Assembly: GCA_903843305.1 (NCBI GenBank)
Contig: CAIMPI010000016.1
Span: forward strand, 124,001 to 188,000
Reading direction: 5' to 3'
DNA: 64,000 bases
From: an uncultured Chlorobiaceae bacterium
Lineage (GTDB): Bacteria; Bacteroidota; Chlorobiia; Chlorobiales; Chlorobiaceae
The position numbers and the translations under genes are program-made. Below, piece after piece: positions 21,536 to 33,600 of this stretch. The notes under the pieces are model-generated. The model worked only from the letters and a program-made list of their open reading frames with translations. It had not been told where the DNA came from and did no database searches. Position 1 is the stretch's first letter. Every line of letters starts with the position of its first letter.

Positions 21536-22417
21536 ATGATGAAGAACGGTGTGCGTCACGATTTTTACGAAGGGTGCCGTGCAAGGGCCATTATGCTTGC
21601 CCTTGAGGAGGATCGTTATACCGGGGATATTACGACTCAGGCAACCATCGATCCCCGTCAGGAGGGTAGTGCGGTTTTGAGTGCCAAAGAGAATGGCGTT
21701 TTGGGTGGGGTTGATGTTGCCATGCAGGTTTTCGATGCCTGTGATCCGGGACTTTCAGTGCAACTGTATCGCAGGGATGGTGACCATGTGCGTTGTGGCG
21801 ACGTGATTCTTGAGGTGACGGGAAAACTGGTTCCTCTTCTTATCGGTGAACGCACGGCTCTTAATTTTATGCAGCGAATGTCGGGGATTGCGACCAGAAC
21901 GAGGAGCTATGTAGACAAGGTAAGCCATACGGGAGTAAAAATTCTTGATACACGGAAAACTGCCCCTGGTTTGCGCTATTTTGACAAAGAGGCGGTTAAA
22001 ATTGGTGGAGGGCAGAACCACCGCTTCGGATTGTTTGATATGGTACTGATCAAGGATAACCATATTGATGCCTCGGGAGGTATTGCCCGGGCTATTCGTC
22101 GTGCACAGCTATATCGCGAAAAACAACAGCTTGAGGTTAAGATCGAAACCGAGGTTCGTTCAATGGATGAATTGAGCAAGGCGCTGGTATGTCTGCCCGA
22201 TATTATTTTGCTTGATAATTTTACCCCAGATTTGCTGAAAGAGGCTGTTGTTTATGTCAAGACCACCTGCAAGGCTATTCTTCTTGAAGCATCAGGTAAC
22301 ATCGGTATGCACAATGTGGTCGAAGTGGCTGAAACAGGTGTGGATTTTATTTCTCTTGGTGAGCTGACGCATAGCGTAAAGGCTCTTGATCTTTCAATGA
22401 CAATCAAGCTTGTCTGA
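21536..22417 (+). CDS. nadC: Nicotinate-nucleotide pyrophosphorylase (carboxylating)
   Basis: EDRYTGDITTQATI, KILDTRKTAPGLR, KIGGGQNHRFGLFDMVLIKDNH. Confidence 0.93.
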   Translation: MMKNGVRHDFYEGCRARAIMLALEEDRYTGDITTQATIDPRQEGSAVLSAKENGVLGGVDVAMQVFDACDPGLSVQLYRRDGDHVRCGDVILEVTGKLVPLLIGERTALNFMQRMSGIATRTRSYVDKVSHTGVKILDTRKTAPGLRYFDKEAVKIGGGQNHRFGLFDMVLIKDNHIDASGGIARAIRRAQLYREKQQLEVKIETEVRSMDELSKALVCLPDIILLDNFTPDLLKEAVVYVKTTCKAILLEASGNIGMHNVVEVAETGVDFISLGELTHSVKALDLSMTIKLV

Positions 22418-22429
22418 ACAGGCAGAAAT

Positions 22430-22792
22430 ATGGAGATTGGGGTAGATATTGTCGATCTTGACCGGATTGGCAACTTATACGGCCGCTATGGTATGAAGTT
22501 TCTTCAACGCTTTCTTTCTGGTGAAGAGATTATTCTCTGCTTGCAGAAACCTCAAGTGATTGCGAGTATTGCTGGTCGTTTTGCTGCCAAGGAGGCCGTT
22601 GTCAAAGCTCTTGGCACAGGGTTTGCTAAGGGTGTGCACTGGAAAAGCTTTGAAATACTCAATGATGAGCAGGGCCGTCCTTACGTGCAGTCATGTGGTA
22701 CACAATGTATTCCTTTGGGGTGTTCAATCAAGATTTCGATTGCTCACGACCGCCATGCTGCAGTAGCTATGGCACTGATTGATGGGTTATGA
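22430..22792 (+). CDS. acpS: Holo-[acyl-carrier-protein] synthase
   Basis: IGVDIVDLDRIG, RFAAKEAVVKALGTG, ISIAHDRHAAVAMAL. Confidence 0.92.
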   Translation: MEIGVDIVDLDRIGNLYGRYGMKFLQRFLSGEEIILCLQKPQVIASIAGRFAAKEAVVKALGTGFAKGVHWKSFEILNDEQGRPYVQSCGTQCIPLGCSIKISIAHDRHAAVAMALIDGL

Positions 22793-22842
22793 GAGTATAA
22801 AAAAAGCAGGAGCTTGTGCAAACTCCTGCTTTTTTTACTCTG
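22792..22842. terminator. Bidirectional Rho-independent terminator between acpS and tig
   Basis: agagta(t)aaaaaaagcaggag-cttgtgcaaa-ctcctgctttttttactct; A-run and T-run serve both converging genes. Confidence 0.9.
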
Positions 22843-22856
22843 TGATGTTCTGGAAA

Positions 22857-24140
22857 TCAGCCTTTCTGAACGGGAAGCGGTCTCTCTTCCTCGGTGATTG
22901 TCACTTTCGATTTAATAATATCGTAGATCTTTTCTTTGAGAATAGTATCAGTGATGTAATCCTTGAATTCGGTGGACTGATAGGTTTTCAGAAGGTTTTC
23001 TACAGTAAGTGACTCATTTTTTCCTGCCTCTTTTTCAGCGTAGGCCTTGATGTCTTCGTCAGATACTTCAAGGTTGGATACCTCAGCTATTTTCTGGCTG
23101 ATAAGAAGCCATTGGGCATGTTTTTCGGCATTTGGCCTCATGGCAGTACGGAACTCTTTTTCGTCCAGCTCCTTCGGGAAACTGCCGCCTATCTGGCGTT
23201 TGGCATTTTCAATAAGCATGTTCGAGAATGATTCAATCATGGACTTCGGGGCAGATACCGGATTTTCCTCAATCAGTTTTGCAGAGATGGACTCCAGAAG
23301 CTCCTCATCTGATTTCATCGTAAAGTGTTGTTCGAGCTGGATGCGGACGTCCGAAGTGAAGTCTGCTACCGATTCAAACTGCTGTCGGGTAATCTCTTTG
23401 ACCAGTTCATCAGTAAGTTCCGGCAGTTCAAGTCGTTTAATTTCGCTGATGGTGACACGGAAACGGGACGGTTTGGCATCAGCTTCGTTTGGTTCATTTT
23501 CAACATCGACAACTTCGCCGGCTTTTTTCCCTATAAGTGCTTTTCGAAAAGGGTTTTCCTCGGGAAGGTACTCAAGGGAGAAGTGATGGTTTTCAGTTTT
23601 CTGTTCTTCTTCAGGTTCTCCGGCATCATTGAGCCTCGAAACATCGCCAATTACCGTGTCAGTTGCTGAGGCTGCGTCATCGACGCTGATCAAGTTTCCA
23701 TGGCTTTTGAGAACAAGCTTTATTTCACGCTCAACGTCCTCATCAGTAATGGTATAGTGGGCTTTGGCAAAAGAATATTGACTGAAATCCTTGAGCTCGA
23801 TTTCAGGATGAATTTCATAGGAAAGCTGTATTGTCAGTTGATCTGCAGCAAAGGAGAAATCGATAATCTGTGCACGGCTGGCCGGTTTAATGTTTTCAGC
23901 ATCAGCAATCTCGCCAAAGTATTTTGATGCCATTTTTTCTGCTACAGTTGTCTCGACCGATGGTCCTGCCAGTTTTTTAATAAGGCTTGCAGGGGCGTGT
24001 CCTTTTCTGAAACCCTTGATCTGTATGCTTCTCTTGGCTTCTTCCAGTTCCTTGGTATATTCGGCACCAAACTCTTCTGCGGAAAGAATAATTTCCAATA
24101 CCTGTTCGGTTTCGCTGACGTTCTTGATATTCTTTTGCAA
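22857..24140 (-). CDS. tig: Trigger factor
   Basis: [19 protein letters not shown] ribosome-binding signature and overall length. Confidence 0.88.
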   Translation of the reverse strand: MQKNIKNVSETEQVLEIILSAEEFGAEYTKELEEAKRSIQIKGFRKGHAPASLIKKLAGPSVETTVAEKMASKYFGEIADAENIKPASRAQIIDFSFAADQLTIQLSYEIHPEIELKDFSQYSFAKAHYTITDEDVEREIKLVLKSHGNLISVDDAASATDTVIGDVSRLNDAGEPEEEQKTENHHFSLEYLPEENPFRKALIGKKAGEVVDVENEPNEADAKPSRFRVTISEIKRLELPELTDELVKEITRQQFESVADFTSDVRIQLEQHFTMKSDEELLESISAKLIEENPVSAPKSMIESFSNMLIENAKRQIGGSFPKELDEKEFRTAMRPNAEKHAQWLLISQKIAEVSNLEVSDEDIKAYAEKEAGKNESLTVENLLKTYQSTEFKDYITDTILKEKIYDIIKSKVTITEEERPLPVQKG

Positions 24141-24238
24141 GGCTCTTTTGGTTAATTAGTCATTGAAAAAATTAAAAGTAAAGAAGGTACGAATTATTCC
24201 TGTTTATTAAAATAGACCGTCGCAAGAGACTCTCTTGT

Positions 24239-25519
24239 TTATCGTCCCGGTTTGTAGACCAGCGTCGAATATGGGGTATCGTGCAACATTCGTATCGCGG
24301 CTTTGGCGATGTCTTCAGTTGTGACCGCTTCGATAGCGGCTGTTTTTTCTGCAGGTTCAATGTACCGTCCAAAGTAGGAGAGGTCGGATGCAGTTTGTGA
24401 CATGCGGCGAGTCATTTTTTCCATACCCATGATATGTGAGCCGAGCAATTTCGTTTTTGCGGCATGAACCTCTTCCGGATCGGGATGTTGCAGAGCATCA
24501 CTCTGGAGCAGCTCTTTGACCAGTTCAAGGGTAACCTTGACTTTGTTGCTGTCGGTGCCGGCATAGATGTTAATGGCGGTCAGATCGTCGAAAAAGGTGA
24601 CAGATGAATAGACGTTATACGCCAGCCCTCGTTTTTCACGAAGTTCCAGGTTAAGGAGAGAGCTCATGCCGTTTCCAAGCATGGAGTTGAGTACCATCAA
24701 ACTGTAAAAAAGTGGATCATGCCTGGCGATTGCTGTGCCCAGCACAATTTGGGCCTGATAGACCTGTTTTTTCAGCGTTAGTGTAAAGGGAGTGTAATGT
24801 TCTGCAAGGAATGGCTGACGAACATACTCATTACCAGCCGTTTCGACAAGTGGGCCAAGAAACCGTGCACTCAGCCGCATAATTTCGTCGTGAGATACAT
24901 TGCCGGTTGCAGTGAGCAGCATCTTACGAGGAACATAGTGCTGCCGCATAAAGTTTTTCAAGTTCTCGTCGGTGATTTGCTCAACACTTTTTTCGGTGCC
25001 GAGGATCGGTTTCCCAAGAGGGTGACAAGGAAATGAGAGTAAATCAAACTCCTCGAAAATCAGTTCTTCGGGTGTGTCATTAACACTGCTGATCTCTTCA
25101 ATAACAACCTCTTTTTCCTTGTCTATCTCTTCTGGAGGAAAAATCGGATCGCAGACAAGATCCGCGAGCAGCTCAAATGATGGCTCGAGATGTTCGGCGA
25201 GGCAACGCAGATAGATACAGGTATTCTCCTTTGTTGTGTATGCGTCAAGGTAGCCCCCGTTTTTTTCAATATTCCTTGCAATGTCGATATAGGTACGTCG
25301 CGTTGTTCCTTTAAAAACAGCATGCTCAATGAAGTGGGCAAGTCCAGGACTATGTTCCGGGTCATCGCGCGAACCAGCGTCGATCTGTATTCCGAGGGTA
25401 ATGCTTTGCACATAAGGTACTGCATCAGTTACAATTCTCAGTCCGTTGTCAAGAACCCCCTGATGAACTGAGCCTTTTGAAAAGGAGGGGACAGAAGGCA
25501 GTGGATTATCTTTTGCCAT
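24239..25519 (-). CDS. M16-family zinc metallopeptidase
   Basis: HFIEHAVFKGT (HxxEH), insulinase-family fold. Likely start MAKDNPLPSVPSF at 25519 rather than the track start 25741. Confidence 0.9.
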   Translation of the reverse strand: MAKDNPLPSVPSFSKGSVHQGVLDNGLRIVTDAVPYVQSITLGIQIDAGSRDDPEHSPGLAHFIEHAVFKGTTRRTYIDIARNIEKNGGYLDAYTTKENTCIYLRCLAEHLEPSFELLADLVCDPIFPPEEIDKEKEVVIEEISSVNDTPEELIFEEFDLLSFPCHPLGKPILGTEKSVEQITDENLKNFMRQHYVPRKMLLTATGNVSHDEIMRLSARFLGPLVETAGNEYVRQPFLAEHYTPFTLTLKKQVYQAQIVLGTAIARHDPLFYSLMVLNSMLGNGMSSLLNLELREKRGLAYNVYSSVTFFDDLTAINIYAGTDSNKVKVTLELVKELLQSDALQHPDPEEVHAAKTKLLGSHIMGMEKMTRRMSQTASDLSYFGRYIEPAEKTAAIEAVTTEDIAKAAIRMLHDTPYSTLVYKPGR

Positions 25520-25773
25520 TTTGGAGAATAATTTTCTAATGCTTCTCAGTGGAATTGAATGCAATGTAGTTTTAATTCTTATTTTTAAGAACAGTGCAGT
25601 TTGTTGGTTGTTTATATTACTGATAAACAAGGAAAATTTTTTATTGACAATAGGTGAAAAAATAACGTATTTTGTTTGTTGCAATAAAAAAGAGAGAGTA
25701 GTTCTCTGATTTATTATGAAATCAAGTATCGGAAACAACAAGGCAGAAATATTCAGCGGTTATTCAGTGTTTA

Positions 25774-26763
25774 ATGCTCAAGTCATCAATTGTCATAACC
25801 GGGGCTACCGGATATATAGGTTCCCAAGTCGTTCTCGCATTGCTTTCACGGTTTTCCGGAGAGATCAACTGCAGGGTGATTGTGCGCAAAAGTTCGGACT
25901 GTTCCTTTCTCAATCGGTTACCGGTTGAAATTATAAAAGCTGACATTCTTGATCCCCTTGTTCTTAATGAAGCGTTCAGTGGCGTGGATACGGTGTTTCA
26001 TTGTGCGGGACTGATTTCCTACACAATGAATTTTCGCAATGCACTTTACGAAACCAATGTACTCGGAACAAGAAACGTTGTCAATGCCTCTCTGTTCAAC
26101 AAGGTAAGAAGGCTTGTCATGACCAGTTCCATCGCGGCTGTTGGTGCTCCTGAGGACGGTTGTCCTGCCAGCGAATCAACATCATTCCAGGAGTGGCAAC
26201 GCAGAAATGGTTATATGGAGTCCAAGCATCTGGCTGAACTTGAAGGGCTGCGAGGAGTGGCAGAAGGGCTTGAAGTCGTATTGCTCAATCCTGGCGTGGT
26301 GATTGGGGTCGATCGGGAAAACCCTGCATCAGTCAGCTCATCAAACAAGGTACTGAAACTGATTTATCAAGGCAAACTACCGTTTTGTCCTTCAGGAAGC
26401 ACTGGTTTTGTCGATGTCCGTGATGTGGCTGATGCTCATATAGCAGCATGGAAAAAAGGTTGTTCAGGAGAACGATATGTTGTTGTTGGCCATAACCTTT
26501 CTTTCCGTGAGTTGTTCGCCCGTATGGGGGACAGTGAGGGTAGCAGTTCCCGACAAGCGTTTATGGTGTCGAATGGTTTGGGGTTGCTTGCTGGTCTCGG
26601 TGGGGAATTCTGGTCGATGGTCTCAAATCGTTCATCCTTTATCAGCCTTGAAAGCATAAGCATTTCCTCAAGGAAGCTTTCATTCAGCAATATGAGATCA
26701 ATACAGGAATTGAATCTCCGATACCGGGAGCTGCCTGAAACGCTTGAGACCATTATTGCCTGA
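25774..26763 (+). CDS. NAD-dependent epimerase/dehydratase (extended SDR)
   Basis: SIVITGATGYIGSQVVLAL; NGYMESKHLAE (YxxxK). Confidence 0.85.
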   Translation: MLKSSIVITGATGYIGSQVVLALLSRFSGEINCRVIVRKSSDCSFLNRLPVEIIKADILDPLVLNEAFSGVDTVFHCAGLISYTMNFRNALYETNVLGTRNVVNASLFNKVRRLVMTSSIAAVGAPEDGCPASESTSFQEWQRRNGYMESKHLAELEGLRGVAEGLEVVLLNPGVVIGVDRENPASVSSSNKVLKLIYQGKLPFCPSGSTGFVDVRDVADAHIAAWKKGCSGERYVVVGHNLSFRELFARMGDSEGSSSRQAFMVSNGLGLLAGLGGEFWSMVSNRSSFISLESISISSRKLSFSNMRSIQELNLRYRELPETLETIIA

Positions 26764-26793
26764 ATTATCCCTTTTTTCTCCAATTTATATTTT

Positions 26794-27858
26794 ATGCTTG
26801 ATACTATGGATACTCAGAAAACCGAACAGAAGGCAGTCGCTGTTGATCCCGCAAAACTCAAACAACTTAACCTGGCGGTAGAAGCTCTTGAAAAACAATT
26901 TGGGAAAGGAGCTATAATGCGGATGGGTGACGATTCTGCAGGGATGAAAGTACAGTCGATTTCCACAGGATCGATGGCGCTTGATTTTGCACTTGGAGTA
27001 GGAGGGCTTCCCCGTGGAAGGGTCACTGAAATTTACGGTCCGGAATCTTCGGGCAAGACAACTCTTGCCCTGCATGTTATTGCTGAAGCGCAGAAAGAGG
27101 GCGGTATTGCGGCTATCGTTGATGCCGAACATGCTTTTGATCCGACTTATGCCCGCAAGCTCGGTGTTGACATCAACGCTCTCCTCATAAGCCAGCCGGA
27201 ATCTGGCGAACAGGCGCTCTCCATTGTCGAAACGCTTGTCAGGAGTGGTGCCATTGATGTTGTTGTGGTCGATTCCGTTGCCGCGCTGGTGCCGCAGGCC
27301 GAGCTTGAAGGAGAGATGGGTGACAGTGTCATGGGATTGCAGGCCCGGCTTATGAGCCAGGCACTGCGCAAGCTTACCGGTGCTATTTCAAAATCGAGCG
27401 CAGTCTGTATTTTCATCAACCAGCTTCGCGATAAAATCGGAGTCATGTATGGCAGTCCGGAAACAACGACCGGCGGCAAAGCCCTGAAATTTTATGCCTC
27501 AGTACGTCTTGATATTCGTAAAATTGCCCAGATCAAGGATGGTGATGAGAGTACCGGAAACCGTACCAGAGTCAAGGTTGTTAAAAACAAAGTGGCGCCT
27601 CCCTTCAAGACTGCCGAGTTCGATATTCTCTACGGAGAAGGCATTTCAGCAATAGGCGAGCTTATTGATCTGGGTGTTGAATTCGGGGTGATCAAAAAAG
27701 CTGGTTCATGGTTTAGTTATGGTCAGGAAAAGCTTGGGCAGGGGCGTGAAACGGTGAAAAAAGCCCTTCGTGAAGATCCTCTGCTGTATAAAAAGATTCA
27801 TGCGCAGGTCAAGGAGTTGATGACCGGACCAGCGGAGATTATTACCGGGTCGGAATGA
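26794..27858 (+). CDS. recA: Recombinase RecA
   Basis: [57 protein letters not shown]. Confidence 0.98.
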   Translation: MLDTMDTQKTEQKAVAVDPAKLKQLNLAVEALEKQFGKGAIMRMGDDSAGMKVQSISTGSMALDFALGVGGLPRGRVTEIYGPESSGKTTLALHVIAEAQKEGGIAAIVDAEHAFDPTYARKLGVDINALLISQPESGEQALSIVETLVRSGAIDVVVVDSVAALVPQAELEGEMGDSVMGLQARLMSQALRKLTGAISKSSAVCIFINQLRDKIGVMYGSPETTTGGKALKFYASVRLDIRKIAQIKDGDESTGNRTRVKVVKNKVAPPFKTAEFDILYGEGISAIGELIDLGVEFGVIKKAGSWFSYGQEKLGQGRETVKKALREDPLLYKKIHAQVKELMTGPAEIITGSE

Positions 27859-28898
27859 AAATCGGAACCATTGATATAGACCGTCCTGTTATCCTTGCAC
27901 CGATGGAAGATGTGACCGACAGGGCGTTCAGGCAACTCTGCAAGCGACATGGGGCAGACATTGTTTATACAGAGTTCATAAGCGCCGAAGCGCTGCGCAG
28001 GGGAGTTGAAAAGTCCATGCGCAAGCTGAAGACCGATGCTGTAGAAAGACCGTTTGCCATCCAGATTTTCGGCAGCAGCGTTGAGTCGATGGTTGAGGCT
28101 GCTGTTATTGCCGAAGAGTACCGTCCTGACTATCTTGATATTAATTTTGGATGTCCCACCAAAAAGGTTGCTGGCAAGGGAGCTGGTGCGGCATTGCTTA
28201 AGGAGCCGGAAAAGATGGCTGAGATTTGTGAAGCGGTTGTGAAGGCAGTTACCCTGCCTGTGACCGCTAAAACAAGGATTGGCTGGGATCTTGAATCAAT
28301 TAACATTCTGGATATTCTCCCCCGCATGGAGGATGCCGGTATTCAGGCATTGGCGCTTCATGGGCGAACGCGGAGTCAAATGTATAAGGGAAAGGCTGAC
28401 TGGAACTGGATTCGGGCAGCGAAGGAGAAGGCGCGGATACCGATTATCGCCAATGGCGATATCTGGTCCGCCGAAGATGCTGTGGCGATGTTTGCAGAGA
28501 CCGGAGCCGACGGAGTGATGATTGGCAGGGGTTCGATAGGTAACCCCTTTATCTTTGAACAAGCAAAGCAGCTCATCCAAACCGGACAATCGCATCCTCC
28601 GCCCGATTTCCGGCAAAGGATACATGCCGCGATCGATCACCTGACGCTCTCGGTGCAGTTCAAGGGGGAAAAGTATGGAAATCTTGAAATGCGCCGTCAC
28701 TATTCTACCTATCTGAAGGCGCTGCCGATGGTATCGCGGGTGCGCAACAAGCTCGTGCGTGAGGATGGGTGGGAGCAGGTTATCCAGATTCTTCTTGACT
28801 ATGAGGCGGAGTGTGAGGGATATGCGCGGGAGGGAAAGATTCACGACGGCGTGGAATATCTTAACGATCATTCAGATAAACTGGTATTGAATTATTAA
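27855..28898 (+). CDS. dusB: tRNA-dihydrouridine synthase (DusB family)
   Basis: [43 protein letters not shown]; 4-bp overlap with recA. Confidence 0.92.
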   Translation: MKIGTIDIDRPVILAPMEDVTDRAFRQLCKRHGADIVYTEFISAEALRRGVEKSMRKLKTDAVERPFAIQIFGSSVESMVEAAVIAEEYRPDYLDINFGCPTKKVAGKGAGAALLKEPEKMAEICEAVVKAVTLPVTAKTRIGWDLESINILDILPRMEDAGIQALALHGRTRSQMYKGKADWNWIRAAKEKARIPIIANGDIWSAEDAVAMFAETGADGVMIGRGSIGNPFIFEQAKQLIQTGQSHPPPDFRQRIHAAIDHLTLSVQFKGEKYGNLEMRRHYSTYLKALPMVSRVRNKLVREDGWEQVIQILLDYEAECEGYAREGKIHDGVEYLNDHSDKLVLNY

Positions 28899-28908
28899 AA
28901 AATAAGTT

Positions 28909-29928
28909 ATGAGTAATGCAGATTCGCGCTGCAGAGTAGCAGTGCTTGGTGCAACAGGCTTGGTTGGTCGTACGATGATCAAGGTTCTGGAAGAGAGAAA
29001 ATTTCCGATAACTGACTTTGTGCCGATTGCTTCCGCAAGAAGCGCCGGTCAGTCGGTGACCTTCAATGGTAAGGAGTATATTATCAGGGAACCTTCAGCC
29101 GAAGTGTTTCGAGATGTCGATATTGCACTTTTTTCTGCTGGCGCAACAGCAAGTAAAGAGTGGGCGCCGATTGCCGCTGCAGAAGGCGCTATTGTGATCG
29201 ATAACTCATCGGCATTCCGCATGGATCCTGATGTTCCTCTTGTTGTGCCCGAAGTCAATCCCGGAGACATTTTTAAAGCAGATGGTACACCTGAGCCGAT
29301 TATTGCCAACCCCAACTGTTCGACCATTCAGATGGTGGTGGTACTCAAGCCCTTGTATGACCACTTTGGCATCAAAAGAGTGGTTGTTTCAACCTATCAG
29401 TCAGTCACTGGCAAGGGAAAGGCAGGACGTGATGCCCTCGAAAGTGAGCTTGCCGGTGATGAGCAGGAGCAGTTTACCCATTTTCATCAGATCGCCTTCA
29501 ATGCCGTACCGCAGATTGATGTGTTTACAGAGAACGGCTACACCAAGGAAGAGATGAAGATGGTGAACGAGACCAAAAAAATTATGGGCGATGACTCCAT
29601 CAGCGTTTCACCCACGACAGTCCGCATACCCGTGTATGGCGGCCATGGCGAGTCTCTCAACATTGAGCTGGCCAAGGATTTCGATATTGATGAAGTGCGT
29701 GCACTGCTTGGCCGTTCACCCGGCATCATCCTGCAGGACGATCCGTCGGCGCGACTCTATCCAATGCCGTTGACCTCCTACGAGCGCGACGAAGTCTTTG
29801 TCGGGCGCATTCGCCGCGATTACTGGCACCCCCAGACGCTGAATATGTGGATTGTTGCTGATAACCTTCGCAAAGGCGCGGCCACCAATGCGGTTCAGAT
29901 TGCTGAGGTTATTGTGGCGAAGAATTGA
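28909..29928 (+). CDS. asd: Aspartate-semialdehyde dehydrogenase
   Basis: VAVLGATGLVGRTMIKVLEERKFP, IIANPNCSTIQMVV. Confidence 0.95.
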   Translation: MSNADSRCRVAVLGATGLVGRTMIKVLEERKFPITDFVPIASARSAGQSVTFNGKEYIIREPSAEVFRDVDIALFSAGATASKEWAPIAAAEGAIVIDNSSAFRMDPDVPLVVPEVNPGDIFKADGTPEPIIANPNCSTIQMVVVLKPLYDHFGIKRVVVSTYQSVTGKGKAGRDALESELAGDEQEQFTHFHQIAFNAVPQIDVFTENGYTKEEMKMVNETKKIMGDDSISVSPTTVRIPVYGGHGESLNIELAKDFDIDEVRALLGRSPGIILQDDPSARLYPMPLTSYERDEVFVGRIRRDYWHPQTLNMWIVADNLRKGAATNAVQIAEVIVAKN

Positions 29929-30070
29929 TGGGTTGGCTGAAGAAAAGCTACAAGAATATTTTGGTTATTCAGCGGTGAGGTAGTCGAGCTACGTTGGCGA
30001 CTATTTCACTGCAATTCAATTGCATTGGTTGTAAGCTTTAACTTCAATGTCTTTTTGATGAGATAGCATT

Positions 30071-30328
30071 ATGCCTGAGATTAGCCGTTTTCTTGGGATA
30101 GTTATACGGATGTATATTCGGGAACACACTCCGCCACATTTTCATGCTGAATATGGCGAATATGAAATTACTGTGGATATTGAAACCGGGGTGGTAAACG
30201 GCAGGTTTCCAAGAAGAGCCTTGAGTGCTGTGCTTGATTGGTATACTCTTCATCAGCAGGAACTTATGGCTAATTGGGAAGCTGCAATGAACAGAAAGCC
30301 ACTATCGAAAATTAAGCCACTGGAGTAA
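30071..30328 (+). CDS. DUF4160 family protein
   Basis: MPEISRFLGIVIRMYIREHTPPHFHAEYGEYE: typical DUF4160 signature. Confidence 0.85.
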   Translation: MPEISRFLGIVIRMYIREHTPPHFHAEYGEYEITVDIETGVVNGRFPRRALSAVLDWYTLHQQELMANWEAAMNRKPLSKIKPLE

Positions 30329-30331
30329 ATC

Positions 30332-30586
30332 ATGTTTATGCACGTTACACAAGCCAGATATTGCGGAGACTACAAGGTATGGGTTGCGTTCAATGACGGC
30401 GCGGCAGGGGAGATTGATTTATCTTCCGAGTTGTACGGGGAATTGTTTGAACCACTCAAAGATAAGGATGTTTTCAGTTCCTTCACTCTCGAAGGTCACA
30501 CCTTGAGCTGGAGCAATGGAGCTGATTTTGCGCCTGAGTTTCTGAGGGAGCAAATCTCCTGCACTTCCGTGCCTGTGAACTTTTGA
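30332..30586 (+). CDS. DUF2442 family protein
   Basis: YKVWVAFNDGAAGEIDLSSELYGELFEPLKD...; 3 nt downstream of the DUF4160 stop. Confidence 0.8.
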   Translation: MFMHVTQARYCGDYKVWVAFNDGAAGEIDLSSELYGELFEPLKDKDVFSSFTLEGHTLSWSNGADFAPEFLREQISCTSVPVNF

Positions 30587-30684
30587 CGATAAACTGCGTC
30601 CTGCTGGTGGCTTTTGTTGCTGAGGAATACTGGTTTTGAAACTGCTTGATTTCAGGTAATGTTCACTCTCTCAATAGTGAAGCA

Positions 30685-33600
30685 ATGGCAGACTCTTTTC
30701 TCTATGATGTTTTCCTGAGCCACAACCACGCGGATAAGCCTAAGGTGCGGCGTCTCGCTGAGCGCCTAAAGGTTGCTGGTGTTCGGGTATGGCTGGATGA
30801 GTGGGTTGTCAAAGCTGGCGACATTATCTCTTTGAAAGTGGATGAGGGGCTGGAGCAGTCGCGGGTGCTGTTGCTCTGCATCTCGCCCGCAGCACTGGCT
30901 TCGGGTTGGGTGGCGCTGGAGCGGAGCACCGCCGTCCACCGCGACCCTGCAAACGTTGGTCGCCGCTTTATCCCAATTTTACTTGCAGAATGTGATCTTC
31001 CTGATACGCTTGCGAAATACAAGTATTTGGACTTCTGCGATGAATCTGATGTTGCTTTTGCGGAAGTGCTGACCTCATGCAAGCCAGGAACAGATTCTTT
31101 TCCCCCATCTTCTCAGCATGAGGTTCAGAAGAGAGCAGTAGCGAAAAAGTCAAAATCGGCAACGGCACAGCGGGCGCCTGAACAACTTGCAGTGCTTGAG
31201 AGGAAGCTTATGGGACATAAAGGATGGGTGCGCAGTGTGGCCGTCAGCTCGGATGGCTCTTGGATGGTATCTGGATCGCACGATAAGACGCTCAAGATTT
31301 GGGATCTGGAGAGTGGTGAATGCCAAGTGACGCTTCAAGGGCATACAGGCAAGGTGCTTTCAGTCGCGATCACACCTGATAGAAAGCGGATTCTTTCAAG
31401 TTCAAATGATACGTCGATCCGTATTTGGGATACTCGTTTTGGCAATGAATTGGCGAAGGTGTTTGGTCATAAGCAAGCACAATCAGTGATCGCGTTGCCG
31501 GATAATGATCGAGGACTTTCTGCCGAGAGTTTGACTCTAAAGCTGTTGGATCTTACTGTGGGAGTCTGTCTCAAGACCATTCAATGCAATGAGTATATCT
31601 GGACTAGCGCCCTCAATCAGGCGGGGAACCAAGCGTTGTCAGGGCATGGAGATGGACGAATTCGGCTTTGGAATCTCGAGTCAGGCAAATGTCTGATGAT
31701 TCTTAAAGGCCATTCGGGAGGTGTAAGATCTGTTCAGATTTCGCCGGATGGACGTTCTGCTGTATCTGCTGCGCAAGACAAGACCATCAAAGTTTGGAAT
31801 CTCGAAACGGGGGCCTGTATTGGAACGTTGGAGGGACATCAAGATCGAGTGTTTTCTGTTGCCATCTCCTCCGATGGTACCTTGATTGCTTCTGCGGGGT
31901 TCACTGACCACACGGTTCGACTGTGGGATTGGAAATCGGGGAGATGCTTGCAGGTGATCACAGCCGATGATAATTGGAAGCCGATGTCTGTCGCTTTTAG
32001 TCCTGATGGTTCGCGGCTTGTGGTGGGAATATCTGGGAATACAATTTATGTTTATCGTCTTCGCAGTACTCTACGCAAACTTCCAGTCGTGGCTACGCGT
32101 CGCTACGTGAATGCCAAGGTGGTGCTGCTCGGGGAGGGAACTGCGGGCAAAACTTCTCTGGCGCATCGGTTAATTGAAGATCGATATGTCATCAAGGATC
32201 GCACGCATGGCATGAATGTCTGGCGGCTGGAGCTACCGCTTTCGCCAGACGCCACGCTGGAACGCGAAGCTTTGCTCTGGGATCTTGCTGGACAGGAGGA
32301 TTATCGCCTGATTCATCAACTTTTTCTGGAGCAGACCGCGCTGGCGCTGCTGCTTATTAACCCCCAGAAGGAAGACCCATTTTTTGAAGCAGGAGACTGG
32401 CTCAAGGCTCTGCAGACTGCCGCGAGCATGACGTCATCTGCGAGAGAAGCTGCACGCTTGTTGGTCTTTTCCCAGATAGATGTCGGTGGGATGAAGCTAA
32501 GTAATACGAAGATTAAGCGCTTTTGTGAGCAGCACAGTTTTGCTGACTGGCTCCCAACAAGCTCTAAGTCAGGTGAAAATTGCTCGGATAAAGAGAATGG
32601 TGGAGAGCCCTCGAAACTGAAACAGTTCATTGCTCAGAGCATTCCTTGGGACAAGCTGGAGTGGACGAGTACACCGCGTTTGCTGGCAGAACTGAAGAAT
32701 GCCGTGATGGCTATGCGCGATGAGTCGGACATCCGGTTGCTGCGGTTTGCCGAACTGGCGCAGCGATTGAAACAAGCATTGCCGTGGGAAAAGTTTATAG
32801 AGTCCGATGTGCGCACGGCAGTGACGTTGCTTGCCAACCATGGCTTGGTGCATCCGCTGAAGTTTGGTGATTTAGTGCTACTGCGTCCCGACCTTATCAA
32901 TGGTTACGCTGGGGCAGTAATCCGTGCGGCGCGAGCGCATACGGATGAGATCGGTTGTGTGTTGGAGGCAGATATTTATAAAGAGGATTTCGACTTCATG
33001 GGTGTCGAGCGGCTGAAGCATCATCCCGATGAGGAGCTGCTCCTGCGGGCGCTGGTGCAGACCTTTCTCGATCATTCGCTCTGCATCGCTGAGGATACGC
33101 CGCACGGTCGCCACCTTGTTTTTCCGTCGCAATATCGTCGAGAAAAGGACATCCCGCATGAACCGGATATCTTTGTCTCCTACACCTTCAGCGGCGAATG
33201 GCAGACGATATGGACTACGCTGGTGGTGCGTCTCTGGTACAGTCAGGAATTTGTGCATCGCGAATTGTGGCGAAATGCAGCGGAGTTTGAATCGTCAAGG
33301 AAGCAAACGTTAGGCTTGAAGGTAACGAAAGAGGGAAATGGCGAAGCCTCCATTAGCCTTTACTTTGACCATCAGGTTTCCGATGACTTGAAGGTAATTT
33401 TCATCGAATATGTTCACCGGCATTTGGCCAAGTACGCTTGCGACGTGACGCGAGACCGACGGTATGTCTGCCCGGAGTGCGGCAAGCCTGTCAAAGATAT
33501 TGAAGCAGTTCGCGAACGCATCGCCGACGGAAAGAGCTTCATTATCTGTAATAAGTGCGATGAAAAAGTGCCGTTTATTGACTTTATCGAGCAACGGCTC

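Noticed and set aside
28296-28871. 191 aa minus-strand ORF
   Set aside because: Antisense to dusB; no independent support.
31201-32070. WD40 region considered as a DNA tandem repeat array
   Set aside because: Repeats are at protein level (divergent beta-propeller blades), not nucleotide-level tandem repeats.
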